From positions 62,001-126,000 of the forward strand of contig NZ_BRCF01000003.1 of the NCBI RefSeq assembly GCF_023707985.1: a stretch of 64,000 nucleotides of DNA. The letters run 5' to 3'. Origin of the DNA: Sporosarcina sp. NCCP-2716 (GTDB lineage Bacteria > Bacillota > Bacilli > Bacillales_A > Planococcaceae). Of this stretch, positions 35,187-44,674 are shown piece by piece. The notes under the pieces were generated by a model. That model worked only from the letters and a program-made list of their open reading frames with translations. It had not been told where the DNA came from and ran no database searches. The position numbers were made by a program, and so were the translations under genes. Within the stretch, counting starts at the first letter, position 1, and each line of letters opens with the position of its first letter.

Positions 35187-36458
35187 GTGACAAACGTTCA
35201 GGAAAAAGCGAAAAAGCATTTGGGGATCGAGGATATCCTGATTGCCAATCAAGTGCTGAAGGAAGTGGTCGTCCATACGCCGCTCCAGAAAAACGACCGC
35301 CTGTCGAATGAGTATGGGTGCACGGTCTACATCAAGCGGGAGGATCTGCAGGTCATCCGTTCGTTCAAGCTGCGCGGCGCCTATTACAAGGTGAAAAGCA
35401 TCGAGGAACAGGCTCGTCAGAAAGGCGTCGTCTGTGCGAGCGCCGGCAACCATGCGCAAGGAGTTGCCTATGCCTGCGCCGAGCTCGGCATCGACGCCAA
35501 GATCTTCATGCCGCTCCCCACACCAAAACAGAAAGTGGACCAAGTGGAGATGTTTGGGAAAGGGTCCGTCGAGATCGTACTGACCGGTGATACGTTCGAC
35601 GATTCGTTCGAAGAAGCGACCCGCTGCACAGAGGAAGAAGGCCGTATCTTCATACATCCATTCGACGATTTCGATATTATTGCGGGTCAGGCGACCGTTG
35701 CGGTTGAAATTATGAACGACATCGAAGAGACAGTCGACTACGTCTTCGCGAGTATCGGCGGCGGCGGTCTCATGGCGGGCATGAGTACATACGTGAAAAA
35801 TCTGTCCCCGATGACGCGGATGATCGGCGTGGAGCCGGCAGGAGCTGCGAGCATGCGGGCGTCGTTCGATAACTGTACACGCACCGCCCTGCCGGAGATC
35901 GATAAGTTCGTGGATGGCGCGGCAGTCAAATGTCCGGGTCAGAAGACATTCGATATCTGCTTTGAGCTGGTCGATGAAGTCGTCCCTGTCCCTGAAGGCA
36001 AAGTGTGTACGGCCATCCTCGACCTATATAACAAGCATGCGATCATCGCTGAACCTGCTGGCGCCCTTCCTGTTGCTGCACTCGATCTGTACCGGGAAGA
36101 GATCCGCGGGAAAACAGTCGTTGTCGTAATAAGCGGCGGCAACAATGACATCGGCCGCATGCAGGAGATCAAGGAAAAATCACTCATTCATCAGGGGCTG
36201 CTCTATTATTTCATCGTCAACTTCCCGCAGCGTGCAGGCGCTCTGCGTCAGTTCCTTGATAACGTGCTCGGTCCGGATGATGATATCACGACGTTCGAAT
36301 ATACGAAGAAGAATAACAAGGAGAACGGTCCGGCGCTCGTCGGCATTGAGTTGAAGAGCCCCGAGGATTTCGGCGGACTCGTTGAGAGGATGCACGAGAA
36401 CGGTTTCCCGTTCACGGAAGTGAAGCATGACAGTATGCTGTTCGATCTGCTCATCTGA
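35187..36458 (+). CDS. ilvA: Threonine ammonia-lyase (threonine deaminase)
   Basis: A 423-residue PLP enzyme converting threonine to 2-oxobutanoate, the first step of isoleucine synthesis. The PLP lysine is K61 in RSFKLRGAYYK, and the glycine-rich phosphate loop SIGGGGLMAGM is near residue 190. A single C-terminal ACT-like regulatory domain (about 330-423, FPQRAGALRQFLDNVLG) suggests isoleucine feedback control, as in the shorter B. subtilis IlvA. The start is GTG at 35187 behind GAGGAGG. Other ilv genes are not adjacent. Confidence 0.95.
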   Translation: MTNVQEKAKKHLGIEDILIANQVLKEVVVHTPLQKNDRLSNEYGCTVYIKREDLQVIRSFKLRGAYYKVKSIEEQARQKGVVCASAGNHAQGVAYACAELGIDAKIFMPLPTPKQKVDQVEMFGKGSVEIVLTGDTFDDSFEEATRCTEEEGRIFIHPFDDFDIIAGQATVAVEIMNDIEETVDYVFASIGGGGLMAGMSTYVKNLSPMTRMIGVEPAGAASMRASFDNCTRTALPEIDKFVDGAAVKCPGQKTFDICFELVDEVVPVPEGKVCTAILDLYNKHAIIAEPAGALPVAALDLYREEIRGKTVVVVISGGNNDIGRMQEIKEKSLIHQGLLYYFIVNFPQRAGALRQFLDNVLGPDDDITTFEYTKKNNKENGPALVGIELKSPEDFGGLVERMHENGFPFTEVKHDSMLFDLLI

Positions 36459-36464
36459 TGAATT

Positions 36465-36507
36465 GAAAAAGCAAGCGCAGCCTATTCTGCTGCGCTTGCT
36501 TTTTTCG
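36465..36507 (+). terminator. Bidirectional terminator between ilvA and gabD
   Basis: AAAAAGCAAGCGCAGC pairs perfectly with GCTGCGCTTGCTTTTT around a 7-base loop. Confidence 0.9.
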
Positions 36508-37926
36508 TTATAGTCCGACGGAGATGTATTTCACTTCGACGAACTCCTCGATGCCCTGGCGGCCGCCTTCCCGCCCGAGACCACTCTGTTTGAAGCCGCC
36601 GAACGGAGCCTGCGGCGTGGACGGAGCGCCGTCGTTCAACCCGACGATCCCATATTCGAGCTGCTCGCTCATCCGGATGCCGCGGCTCAAGTTTTCTGTG
36701 AAGACATAGGCGGCAAGTCCGTAAATCGTGTCGTTCGCCCGGCGGATCGCCTCTTCTTCCGTCTTGAACGTCGCAAGCGGGACGACGGGGCCGAATGTCT
36801 CCTCATGCATAGAGATCATGTCGTCCGTCACACCTGTCAGAACGGTAGGTTCAAAGATCAGCCCTCCCTCACGCCGTCCTCCCATGACAGCGATCGCTCC
36901 TTTTCCGACGGCATCGGCGACATGCCGCTCCACTTTGGCGACCGCCCGTTCGTCGATGAGCGGACCGATCTTCGTCCCTTCCGCAAGTCCGCTGCCGGTT
37001 TTCAAACTTCTAACCCGCTCATTCAGCTTCTCAGTGAACTCCTTGGCAACCGACTCCTGGACGTAGACCCTGTTCGCGCAGACGCACGTCTGGCCGGCAT
37101 TCCTGAATTTCGTCGCGATCACGCCGTCCGCCGCCTTGTCGAGGTCGCTGTCTTCCATGACGATCGCAGGCGCCAGGCCGCCGAGCTCTAGCGATAGTTT
37201 CTTGACGGTGGCCGCGGCTTTCGCCATGAGCTCCCGGCCGACTTCCGTGGATCCTGTGAATGTGATCTTCTTTACCCGGTCGTCTTCCAGCCATGCATCC
37301 GAGATGGCGCCCGAGTCGCCGGTGACGACGTTGACGACGCCTTCCGGGATCCCCGCTTCCAGCGCCAGCCGGACGAGTTTGATGGCAGTGACAGGTGTCT
37401 GGCGTGATGGTTTGATCACCACTGTGCAGCCGACAGCAAGCGCCGGTGCCACTTTGCGGGTGATCATCGCTGCCGGGAAGTTCCACGGCGTGATCGCAGC
37501 AACGACACCGACGGGCTGTCTGTGGACGAACAGCCGCTTATTCTGCTGGGTTGCCGGGATCGTTTCGCCGTACAGCCGCTTGCCTTCTTCGGCATACCAA
37601 GCGTTGAAGCCATTTGCATAGTCGATTTCACCGATCGCTTCAGCGAGCGGTTTGCCCTGTTCCTCCGTCATCGTCCTGCCGAGCTCCTCACAGTCGCGCT
37701 CGATCAGTGCGTGCCACTTCATGATCAGGGCACTCCGCTCATACGCTGACAGCGCCGCCCATGCAGGGAACGCTCCTTGCGCCGCGTCCACTGCGCGCAC
37801 CGCTTCATCAGCACCGCCGTTCGGCACTTCGAATATCGGCTCCAGCGTGAACGGATTGACGACCGGTATCGTCGCCAGTCCCTCACCGAAGTCGGCCTGT
37901 CCGATGATCATTTCATATTTTTCCAT
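36508..37926 (-). CDS. gabD: NAD(P)-dependent succinate-semialdehyde dehydrogenase
   Basis: A 472-residue aldehyde dehydrogenase. The Rossmann motif FTGSTEVG is at 223-230, the general base E247 is in LELGG, and the catalytic cysteine C281 is in GQTCVCANR; C283 next to it matches the redox-switch pair of SSADHs. The C-terminal PFGGFKQSGLGREGG is conserved. This pattern points to succinate-semialdehyde dehydrogenase feeding 4-aminobutyrate carbon into the TCA cycle, but glutarate-semialdehyde is a possible substrate. AGGAGGG precedes the ATG. No GABA transaminase is adjacent. Confidence 0.88.
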   Translation of the reverse strand: MEKYEMIIGQADFGEGLATIPVVNPFTLEPIFEVPNGGADEAVRAVDAAQGAFPAWAALSAYERSALIMKWHALIERDCEELGRTMTEEQGKPLAEAIGEIDYANGFNAWYAEEGKRLYGETIPATQQNKRLFVHRQPVGVVAAITPWNFPAAMITRKVAPALAVGCTVVIKPSRQTPVTAIKLVRLALEAGIPEGVVNVVTGDSGAISDAWLEDDRVKKITFTGSTEVGRELMAKAAATVKKLSLELGGLAPAIVMEDSDLDKAADGVIATKFRNAGQTCVCANRVYVQESVAKEFTEKLNERVRSLKTGSGLAEGTKIGPLIDERAVAKVERHVADAVGKGAIAVMGGRREGGLIFEPTVLTGVTDDMISMHEETFGPVVPLATFKTEEEAIRRANDTIYGLAAYVFTENLSRGIRMSEQLEYGIVGLNDGAPSTPQAPFGGFKQSGLGREGGRQGIEEFVEVKYISVGL

Positions 37927-38111
37927 GTTGATTCCCTCCTGTAAGGTTACTTGAACCAGTATTTCACAGCTCCACTTCCCTGTTGCTCCTGCCCCTCAGT
38001 AGGTCAGACAGGAGAAGACCTTCCCTTTTATGATAAACTGAAGAGTAGCAAGCTGTCCGAAATGGCATTCGGCTTACTGAACAAACTATATGAACTGTGA
38101 GGCGAGTATCA

Positions 38112-39155
38112 ATGAAACCTTCTGTAAGACTGACGACCCTGACGAAAAAAGGCGGCTGCGGCTGTAAGATCGGCCCTGCCGATCTGGCTGACGTGCTCCG
38201 CACACTGCCCCCTGCTGCGCCGAATCCGAACTTGCTCGTCGGGCTCGATACGAGCGATGACGCTGGCGTATACAAGCTGACCGACGACCTGGCCATCGTC
38301 CAGACGCTCGATTTCTTCACTCCGATCGTCGATGACCCGTATGATTTCGGTCAGATCGCAGCCACCAATGCGATCAGCGACGTATATGCGATGGGCGGCA
38401 CACCGATCACTGCCCTTAATATCGTAGCATTCCCTATTGCGGCACTCGACAAAACCATTTTGACGGAGATCCTCCGCGGAGCCGGTGATAAGCTGAAAGA
38501 AGCGGGAGTTGCGCTCGTCGGCGGCCACTCGATCGACGACCAGGAGCCGAAATTCGGACTGGCGGTGACCGGTACGGTGCATCCTGATAAGGTCCGGGCC
38601 AACGCAGGCGCGAAACCTGGCGATGTCCTGCTACTAACGAAGCCGATCGGAGTGGGCATCTATACCACTTCATTGAAACACGGCAAATTGTCCGATGACG
38701 AGATCCGCGATGTGACGGCAGTCATGACGACGCTGAACAAAACGGCAGCTGAAACGATGGCTGACTTCGATGTACATGCTGTGACTGACGTGACAGGGTT
38801 CGGTCTGCTCGGCCACACATCCGAAATGGCGAAAGGCAGCGATGCCGGTATCGTCATCGAAGCCGATGAAGTACCGGTCCTGCCGCGCGCGAAAGAATTG
38901 GCGCAAGAAGGCCATGTCCCAGGCGGCACGAAAAATAACTTCGCCCACTTGGAAGGCGATGTGACGTTCGATCCCCGGCTTGGCCAGATCGACCAATGGG
39001 TTCTCTGTGACGCCGTGACGTCAGGCGGTCTGCTGATCTCGGTGTCCGCAGAAGACGCGAACGCCCTGCTCATAGCCCTGCAGAACAACGGCGTCGATGC
39101 AAAACGTATCGGCGGCGTGACGTCCGACCATCCTGGACATATTACAGTCCGATAA
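38112..39155 (+). CDS. selD: Selenide, water dikinase (selenophosphate synthetase)
   Basis: A 347-residue SelD making selenophosphate, the activated selenium donor, from selenide and ATP. The catalytic motif GGCGCK has C16 and K19, equal to Cys17 and Lys20 of E. coli; this copy uses cysteine, not selenocysteine. The glycine-rich N-terminus, SDVYAMGG, the VGGHSIDDQEPKFG motif and TDVTGFGLLGH are intact. I prefer the ATG at 38112, with GAGG upstream. selU follows 12 bases later, so selenophosphate is used to modify tRNA. Confidence 0.95.
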   Translation: MKPSVRLTTLTKKGGCGCKIGPADLADVLRTLPPAAPNPNLLVGLDTSDDAGVYKLTDDLAIVQTLDFFTPIVDDPYDFGQIAATNAISDVYAMGGTPITALNIVAFPIAALDKTILTEILRGAGDKLKEAGVALVGGHSIDDQEPKFGLAVTGTVHPDKVRANAGAKPGDVLLLTKPIGVGIYTTSLKHGKLSDDEIRDVTAVMTTLNKTAAETMADFDVHAVTDVTGFGLLGHTSEMAKGSDAGIVIEADEVPVLPRAKELAQEGHVPGGTKNNFAHLEGDVTFDPRLGQIDQWVLCDAVTSGGLLISVSAEDANALLIALQNNGVDAKRIGGVTSDHPGHITVR

Positions 39156-39167
39156 GAAGGTGCAAGC

Positions 39168-40211
39168 ATGTTTCGAGATATTAGTTTACGCGATCTGATG
39201 GAAGTACACAGCGCCGGCGCCCATACGCTGATCGATGTCCGTTCACCGAAGGAGTTTTCGGAAGCGAGCATCCCCGGCAGCCTGAACATTCCCGTGTTCG
39301 ACGATGACGAACGGGCGGAGGTCGGTACGATCTATAAAAAGGTAGGTCAGGCGGAAGCGAAGAAACGGGGGCTCGAAATCTTTTCGGCCAAGCTTCCTGA
39401 TTTCATCGGCCAGTTCCAGGCGATCGAGACACCTATGACGGTCTTCTGCTGGCGCGGCGGCATGCGCAGCAAGACGGCGGCCACTGTGCTCGACCTGATG
39501 GGCATCCATGCGAACCGGCTGACAGGCGGCATCCGGACGTACCGGCAGTGGGTCGTCGAACAGCTCGAGCAGATGGATTACAAACCGGAACTGATCGTGC
39601 TGAACGGCTATACCGGTTCGGGCAAGACGGTCATCCTGCATAAGCTGGCGGCGGCCGGACAGCCGACTGTCGACCTGGAACGGCTCGCCGGACACCGGGG
39701 TTCGATATTCGGCCAGATCGGCCTGAAAGCGAACAACCAGAAGAACTTCGAGTCTTTGCTTCTGCATGAGCTGAAACGGACGGCTGCAGAGCCGTATGTG
39801 TTCATCGAAGGCGAGAGCAAACGGATCGGCAAAGTGACGATGCCCGGCTTCCTGTATGACAAGAAGGAGTCGAGCCGCCAGCTGATCATCCGACTGCCGA
39901 TCGAAGAACGGGTGCGGCTGACGCTCGACGACTACAAACCGTGGGAGCAGCCGGGGCAGTTCACGCATGCATTCGAACAGATCCGGCGGCGCATACACGT
40001 GCCGATTGCAAAAGAGATCGGGACCGCGCTTGAAGATCGAGATTACGAGACCGCAACACTTCTGCTGCTCGAGCATTACTACGATCCGCGGTACCGCTAT
40101 TCGACGGGTAAAGTGGAGGACGAGCTGAAGACTGTGATCGACGCTGCGACGGTTGACGAAGCATTTGAGAAAGTGCTCGCGTGGACTGCGGAGTATCGGA
40201 AACGGAAATGA
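39168..40211 (+). CDS. selU: tRNA 2-selenouridine synthase
   Basis: A 347-residue SelU/MnmH (YbbB) that replaces sulfur by selenium at the wobble uridine (mnm5s2U to mnm5se2U) of Glu, Lys and Gln tRNAs through a geranylated intermediate. The N-terminal rhodanese domain carries the catalytic FCWRGGMRSKT with C94. The C-terminal part is a P-loop domain with Walker A GYTGSGKT at 147-154. AGAAGGTG precedes the ATG. Forms a two-gene operon with selD and ends at a terminator. Confidence 0.95.
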   Translation: MFRDISLRDLMEVHSAGAHTLIDVRSPKEFSEASIPGSLNIPVFDDDERAEVGTIYKKVGQAEAKKRGLEIFSAKLPDFIGQFQAIETPMTVFCWRGGMRSKTAATVLDLMGIHANRLTGGIRTYRQWVVEQLEQMDYKPELIVLNGYTGSGKTVILHKLAAAGQPTVDLERLAGHRGSIFGQIGLKANNQKNFESLLLHELKRTAAEPYVFIEGESKRIGKVTMPGFLYDKKESSRQLIIRLPIEERVRLTLDDYKPWEQPGQFTHAFEQIRRRIHVPIAKEIGTALEDRDYETATLLLLEHYYDPRYRYSTGKVEDELKTVIDAATVDEAFEKVLAWTAEYRKRK

Positions 40212-40252
40212 AAAAGCATGGCCGGGGTGTGATCTCCGGTCATGCTTTTTTT
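40211..40252 (+). terminator. Terminator of selD-selU
   Basis: AAAAAGCATGGCCGG pairs with CCGGTCATGCTTTTT (one G-T pair) around a 9-base loop, with a T run after it. Confidence 0.88.
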
Positions 40253-40280
40253 GTTTGGCGGGATGGGTTGGGTGCTGGGT

Positions 40281-40440
40281 TTATGAGCGCTTTTTGGGAT
40301 TTATGAGCGTTTTCCCGGGTTTATGAGCGCTTTTTGAGATTTATGAGCGCTATTCAAGATTTATGAGCGTTTCCAGCATTTTATGAGCGTTTTCCCAGAT
40401 TTATGAGCGCTTCCAGCATTTTATGAGCACACTCCCCCAC
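40281..40440. repeat. Array A: eight 20-bp tandem units with TTATGAGCG core
   Basis: Units begin with TTATGAGCG at 40281, 40301, 40321, 40341, 40361, 40381 and 40401, and with the degenerate TTATGAGCA at 40421, an exact 20-bp period. The consensus is TTATGAGCGYTTTYCRGATT-like: nine fixed bases, a pyrimidine, then a variable half. Units 5 and 7 share TTCCAGCATT. The array fills the gap between the convergent selU and tcdA genes, after the selU terminator. It has no conserved long repeat with unique spacers, so it is not CRISPR. A related 21-bp array lies at 52421-52620. Function unknown. Confidence 0.93.
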
Positions 40441-40451
40441 CAACCCACCAA

Positions 40452-41222
40452 TCATTTCTTATCATTCACCCGCTGGAGCGGGATATCGGCCGTGATATCG
40501 TTGAGCACCCAGCTCGCGGCGATGAGGCCGGCGACGGATGGGCAGTAGGCATTTGAGGCGGGCGGCATCTTCGCTTTGCGGATGGCGGCGTCCGGCTTGC
40601 CGACTGTTTCGACGACATCTTCGCGGACGATGATCGGGCTTTCATCCGAAAAGACGACAGGCACTCCTTTATAAATACCCGCCTTGCGCAGCCGAGTGCG
40701 GATTACTTTTGCGATCGGGTCGGTGTGCGTCTTTGAAATGTCGGCGATTTGGAAACGGGTCGGATCGATTTTGTTGGCGGCCCCCATGCTGGAAATGATC
40801 TTGATGCCGCGTTCCAGGCACTGTTCGATCAGGTCGATTTTGTAACTGATCGTATCGGATGCATCGATGACGTAATCGGGCTTCTGATCGAAAAACTGTT
40901 CCGCCGTCTCTTCAGTGTAGAACATGTGGAGCGGGATGATTTCGCAGTTTTCGTTGATGTCGCGGATCCGTTCCGCCATGACATCGACTTTCAGGCGTCC
41001 GACGGTCGACAGATAGGCGACCAGCTGACGGTTGACGTTCGTAATATCGACATCGTCCTTGTCGACAAGGATAATCCTGCCGACGCCGCTGCGCGCGCAT
41101 GCTTCCGCCGCGAATGAGCCGACGCCACCGACGCCGAGGATGGCGACGGTCGTGTCCGCCATACGGCCGATCCCTTCTTTACCGATCGATAATTCGTTTC
41201 GTGAGAATTGATTCAGCATCAT
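40452..41222 (-). CDS. tcdA: tRNA threonylcarbamoyladenosine dehydratase
   Basis: A 256-residue E1-like enzyme (YrvM/CsdL) that uses ATP to cyclise t6A37 of tRNA to ct6A. The nucleotide loop GVGGVGS is at about 30-36, followed by VDKDDVDITNVNRQ, and DASDTISYKI and the FSDESPI region are conserved. The start is one of two adjacent ATGs (41222 or 41219) behind AAGGAAAGG; the longer frame up to 41342 runs into the 6S RNA gene and is not used. It lies between array A and the 6S RNA gene. Confidence 0.94.
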   Translation of the reverse strand: MMLNQFSRNELSIGKEGIGRMADTTVAILGVGGVGSFAAEACARSGVGRIILVDKDDVDITNVNRQLVAYLSTVGRLKVDVMAERIRDINENCEIIPLHMFYTEETAEQFFDQKPDYVIDASDTISYKIDLIEQCLERGIKIISSMGAANKIDPTRFQIADISKTHTDPIAKVIRTRLRKAGIYKGVPVVFSDESPIIVREDVVETVGKPDAAIRKAKMPPASNAYCPSVAGLIAASWVLNDITADIPLQRVNDKK

Positions 41223-41247
41223 GCAACAACCTTTCCTTGTCAAAAGT

Positions 41248-41482
41248 AAAAACCCCTCAGCACGGATGCCAAGGGGTGGATCGTCAAACGTTGAAACAAA
41301 TCCCGAATGTGCCGTCTTTGGTATATCGTTTTGAACCCGCACATTGCAGGTGGGTGCCCGGTCTTCTCACTTCTGAGGTCCCATGACAGGCGTGTCATCA
41401 TGACAAGAACCAAGGCTCCCGACGATTTTAGTGTTCGGTCAAAACTGTCTGGCAAATAACGAACACTTCAGGATTTGTTATT
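41248..41482 (-). ncRNA. ssrS: 6S RNA (inhibitor of sigma-A RNA polymerase)
   Basis: A non-coding transcript between aspS and tcdA, the same place as one of the two 6S RNA genes (bsrA) of B. subtilis. It has a near-consensus promoter and an intrinsic terminator. The 5' end ACAAATCCTGAA pairs with TTCGGGATTTGT near position 41300, a closing stem that brackets a long, partly unpaired hairpin, the known shape of 6S RNA mimicking open promoter DNA. Ends are estimated: the RNA should start about seven bases after the -10 and stop at the T run near 41248; a mature form may be shorter. Confidence 0.82.
41251..41277 (-). terminator. Terminator of the 6S RNA gene
   Basis: Minus strand ACCCCTT pairs with GAGGGGTT around a 12-base loop, then TTTTAC. 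Confidence 0.7.
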
Positions 41483-41488
41483 ACATGT

Positions 41489-41517
41489 ATCATAGCACAC
41501 GCATGTAAGCGTTTCAA
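41489..41517 (-). promoter_or_regulatory. Sigma-A promoter of 6S RNA
   Basis: Minus strand TTGAAA (41517-41512), exactly 17 bases, then TATGAT (41494-41489). Confidence 0.82.
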
Positions 41518-41565
41518 TCATTTGCTCGCAATTTCAGCCCTTAAAGTCAGAAAAGTGCTAATTTC

Positions 41566-43332
41566 CTATTTTTGTTCTGGGGCTAATTGAATATGCAGTT
41601 CCGTCAGCTGTTTTGTGTCAACTGTGTCCGGTGCTTCGGTCAGCAGGTCTGTTGCACTTGCTGTTTTCGGGAAGGCGATCGTATCCCGCAGGTTGGTCGA
41701 GCCTGAGAGCAGCATGACGAGCCTGTCGAGTCCGAACGCGATTCCGCCGTGCGGAGGTGTGCCGTATTCGAAAGCGTCAAGCAGGAAGCCGAACTGTTCG
41801 CGCGCCTGTTCGTCCGAGAAGCCGAGTGCTTTGAACATTTTTTCCTGGATGTCCCGTTCGTAGATCCGCAGCGAACCGCCGCCGAGTTCGTAGCCGTTCA
41901 GCACGATATCGTAAGCCAACGCCTTCACTGTTTCAGGGCTTTCCACAAGTTCCTTCACGTCAGCAGGCATTGTGAACGGATGATGGGCCGCATAGAAGCG
42001 CCCGTCTTCCTCGTCGTATTCGAAGAGCGGCCAGTCGGTCACCCATAGGAAATTATAGAGCGATTCGTCGATCAGCCCGCGTTCTTTTCCGAACTTCATG
42101 CGCAGCGCACCGAGTGTATCTGCGACGACCGATTTTTTATCAGCCGCGAACAGCAGCAAGTCGCCGGCTTCCGCATCCGCAGCTGCCTGCAGTGCTTCCG
42201 CAGTGCTGCCTTCGAAGAATTTCGCAATCGGGCCTTTCAAGCCGTCTTCCTCCACCTTCAGCCAGGCAAGGCCTTTCGCGCCGTAGACAGCCGCGAATTC
42301 ACCGAAAACGTCGATGTCTTTGCGTGAATAATCGGCAGCCGCCCCTTTGACGTTGATCAGTTTCACCTGACCGCCCGCTTCAAGTGCTCCTGTGAAAACT
42401 TTGAACGCCGTGTCCTTTACGATATCAGACACGTCGGTGAGCTTGAGTCCGAAGCGTGTGTCCGGTTTATCGGAACCATAGCGTGCCATCGCGTCCGCAT
42501 AAGTTATCCGCGGGAACGGCGTGCCGATCTCGACACCTTTGACATCTTTCATCACTTTCTGCATCATACGTTCGTTCAGCTCGATGATCTCCTCGATCGA
42601 CATGAAGCTCATTTCCATGTCGACTTGTGTGAACTCCGGCTGGCGGTCGGCACGCAAGTCTTCGTCGCGGAAGCAGCGGGCGATCTGGAAGTACCGGTCG
42701 AAACCGGACACCATGAGCATCTGCTTGAACAGCTGAGGCGACTGCGGAAGCGCGTAGAATTCGCCTTCATGCACACGGCTCGGCACGAGGTAGTCACGCG
42801 CTCCTTCCGGTGTCGACTTCGTCAGGATCGGTGTCTCGACTTCGAGGAAACCTTCGCTGTCGAGGAAGTTGCGGATCGTCTTCGTGATGTCCGATCGCAT
42901 TTTGAACGTCTTGGCGAGCTGCGGACGGCGCAAGTCGAGGTAGCGGTATTTAAGGCGCAGTTCCTCGCTCACGTCCGTGTCGTCCTCGATGAGGAACGGC
43001 GGGTTTTTCGCTTCGTTGATGATCTCGATCTGTCCGACGTGCACTTCGATACCGCCGGTCTTCAAGTTCGGGTTTTTCGTCCGTTCTTCGCGTTCGACGA
43101 CTTTGCCGGTGATCGAGATGACGAATTCGCTGCGCAGCTTTTCCGCTGTCGCGAGAGATTCTTCGGAAATCGCCGGGTTGAAGACCGCCTGCACAATGCC
43201 GGTACGGTCGCGCATGTCGACGAAGATCAGGCCGCCGAGGTCACGTCGTTTCTGCACCCAGCCCTTCAATGTCACCTCTTCCCCGATATGCTGTTCGTTC
43301 AATTCACCACAATATTGTGTTCGCTGCATCAT
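41566..43332 (-). CDS. aspS: Aspartyl-tRNA synthetase
   Basis: A 588-residue class II synthetase of the bacterial type. The N-terminal OB-fold anticodon-binding domain ([19 protein letters not shown]) is followed by the catalytic core. Motif 2 ([18 protein letters not shown]) and motif 3 ([13 protein letters not shown]) are intact, and the GAD insertion domain (about 290-420) is present. It follows hisS by 16 bases and shares its T-box-controlled transcript. The start is one of two adjacent ATGs (43332/43329). No clear terminator lies between its stop and the 6S promoter. Confidence 0.97.
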   Translation of the reverse strand: MMQRTQYCGELNEQHIGEEVTLKGWVQKRRDLGGLIFVDMRDRTGIVQAVFNPAISEESLATAEKLRSEFVISITGKVVEREERTKNPNLKTGGIEVHVGQIEIINEAKNPPFLIEDDTDVSEELRLKYRYLDLRRPQLAKTFKMRSDITKTIRNFLDSEGFLEVETPILTKSTPEGARDYLVPSRVHEGEFYALPQSPQLFKQMLMVSGFDRYFQIARCFRDEDLRADRQPEFTQVDMEMSFMSIEEIIELNERMMQKVMKDVKGVEIGTPFPRITYADAMARYGSDKPDTRFGLKLTDVSDIVKDTAFKVFTGALEAGGQVKLINVKGAAADYSRKDIDVFGEFAAVYGAKGLAWLKVEEDGLKGPIAKFFEGSTAEALQAAADAEAGDLLLFAADKKSVVADTLGALRMKFGKERGLIDESLYNFLWVTDWPLFEYDEEDGRFYAAHHPFTMPADVKELVESPETVKALAYDIVLNGYELGGGSLRIYERDIQEKMFKALGFSDEQAREQFGFLLDAFEYGTPPHGGIAFGLDRLVMLLSGSTNLRDTIAFPKTASATDLLTEAPDTVDTKQLTELHIQLAPEQK

Positions 43333-43348
43333 TCACCACTGCCTCTCT

Positions 43349-44620
43349 TCAGATACGTTCGTTTTGGATGAAACCGATCATCTCTTCGACGGATGCCGAC
43401 TGCTGGGAGCCTTCCGCCATGTTCTTCAGCTGGACGACATTTTTCTCGACTTCGTCCTCGCCGATCACCGCCACCCATTTTGCGTGCAGGCGGTCTGCTG
43501 ACTTCATCTGCGCCTTCATCTTACGGTCCATGTAGTCCATGTCGGATTTCACACCGGCTGACCGGAGCTGCTGGAGTACTTCGAATGCCCGGTCCTTCGC
43601 TGCATCCCCGAGTGAAACGACGTACACATCGAGTGCATCGCTGTTGTCGAGCGATGCCGATTCCGCTTCCAGCGCAAGCAGCAGACGTTCGATGCTCATG
43701 CCGAATCCGATACCGGGTGCTGGCGGTCCGCCGATCTCTTCAGCCAGACCGTTGTAGCGGCCGCCGCCGCACAATGTCGTGATTGCGCCGAACCCTTCCG
43801 CCGTGCTCATGATTTCGAACGCGGTATGGTTGTAGTAATCAAGGCCGCGCACGAGATTCGGATCCAGTTCGTAGGCGATGCCCGCAGCTGTCAACAGGCT
43901 TTTCAACTTCTCGAAATAGGCGCTCGACTCTTCGTTCAGATAGTCGGTCAGCGACGGAGCCGTCTTCATGAGCGGGTGGTCGCGGTCCACTTTGCAGTCG
44001 AGGATGCGGAGCGGGTTTTTCTCCAGACGGTTCTGGCAGTCGGCGCAGAATTCATCGATAGCCGGTTTGAAGTGCGCGACGAGCGCATTCCGGTGGGCCA
44101 TACGTGATTCTTTATCTCCAAGTGAATTCAGGACGAGTTTGATATCCTTCAGTCCCGCCCGCTTGTACACATCCAGTGCGAGTGCGATCACTTCAGCGTC
44201 GATGGCCGGGTCGGCACTGCCGATCGCTTCGGTGCCGAACTGGACGAACTGGCGGTAGCGGCCGGCCTGCTGGCGCTCATAGCGGAACATCGGCTCGATA
44301 TAGTACAGTTTGACGGGCTGATCCGCCCAGCCGAACATCTTGTTTTCGACGAATGACCGGACGACAGGTGCGGTTCCTTCCGGGCGCAGCGTCATCGAGC
44401 GGTCGCCGCGGTCGGTGAATGTGTACATCTCTTTCGTGACGATATCTGTCGTGTCTCCGACCGTCCGCTGGAACAGTTCCGTCTGTTCGAACATCGGCGT
44501 GCGGATCTCTTCGTAACGGTACAGATCGCACACGTCGTGGATCATCTGCTCGATTCTTTGCCATTTCCATGACTCGGACGGCAGGATGTCCTGTGTTCCT
44601 CTTGGCACTTTGAATTTCAT
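43349..44620 (-). CDS. hisS: Histidyl-tRNA synthetase
   Basis: A 423-residue class II synthetase. [10 protein letters not shown] opens the catalytic domain, motif 2 is [11 protein letters not shown], the histidine-specific loops [14 protein letters not shown] and GGGRYNGL are present, and motif 3 is [13 protein letters not shown]-terminal anticodon-binding domain (about 330-423) ends the protein. The start MKFKVPRG at 44620 follows GAGAGGGG; the longer frame runs back into the T-box leader and is not coding. hisS and aspS form one operon as in B. subtilis. Confidence 0.97.
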   Translation of the reverse strand: MKFKVPRGTQDILPSESWKWQRIEQMIHDVCDLYRYEEIRTPMFEQTELFQRTVGDTTDIVTKEMYTFTDRGDRSMTLRPEGTAPVVRSFVENKMFGWADQPVKLYYIEPMFRYERQQAGRYRQFVQFGTEAIGSADPAIDAEVIALALDVYKRAGLKDIKLVLNSLGDKESRMAHRNALVAHFKPAIDEFCADCQNRLEKNPLRILDCKVDRDHPLMKTAPSLTDYLNEESSAYFEKLKSLLTAAGIAYELDPNLVRGLDYYNHTAFEIMSTAEGFGAITTLCGGGRYNGLAEEIGGPPAPGIGFGMSIERLLLALEAESASLDNSDALDVYVVSLGDAAKDRAFEVLQQLRSAGVKSDMDYMDRKMKAQMKSADRLHAKWVAVIGEDEVEKNVVQLKNMAEGSQQSASVEEMIGFIQNERI

Positions 44621-44674
44621 CGGTATTCCCCTCTCTCTAAGCGTGCGGGTAAACAGGATAAGCCGGATGAATAC

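Noticed and set aside
38112-38180. Selenocysteine (in-frame TGA) in SelD
   Set aside because: The catalytic position is encoded by a TGC cysteine codon and the frame has no internal TGA.
40281-40440. CRISPR array
   Set aside because: Units are only 20 bp with no separate unique spacers of 30 bases or more, the variable part is short and drifting, and no cas gene is present.
41223-41342. N-terminal extension of TcdA
   Set aside because: It would be coded by the 6S RNA terminator region; the conserved start MLNQFSRNEL has its own ribosome-binding site.
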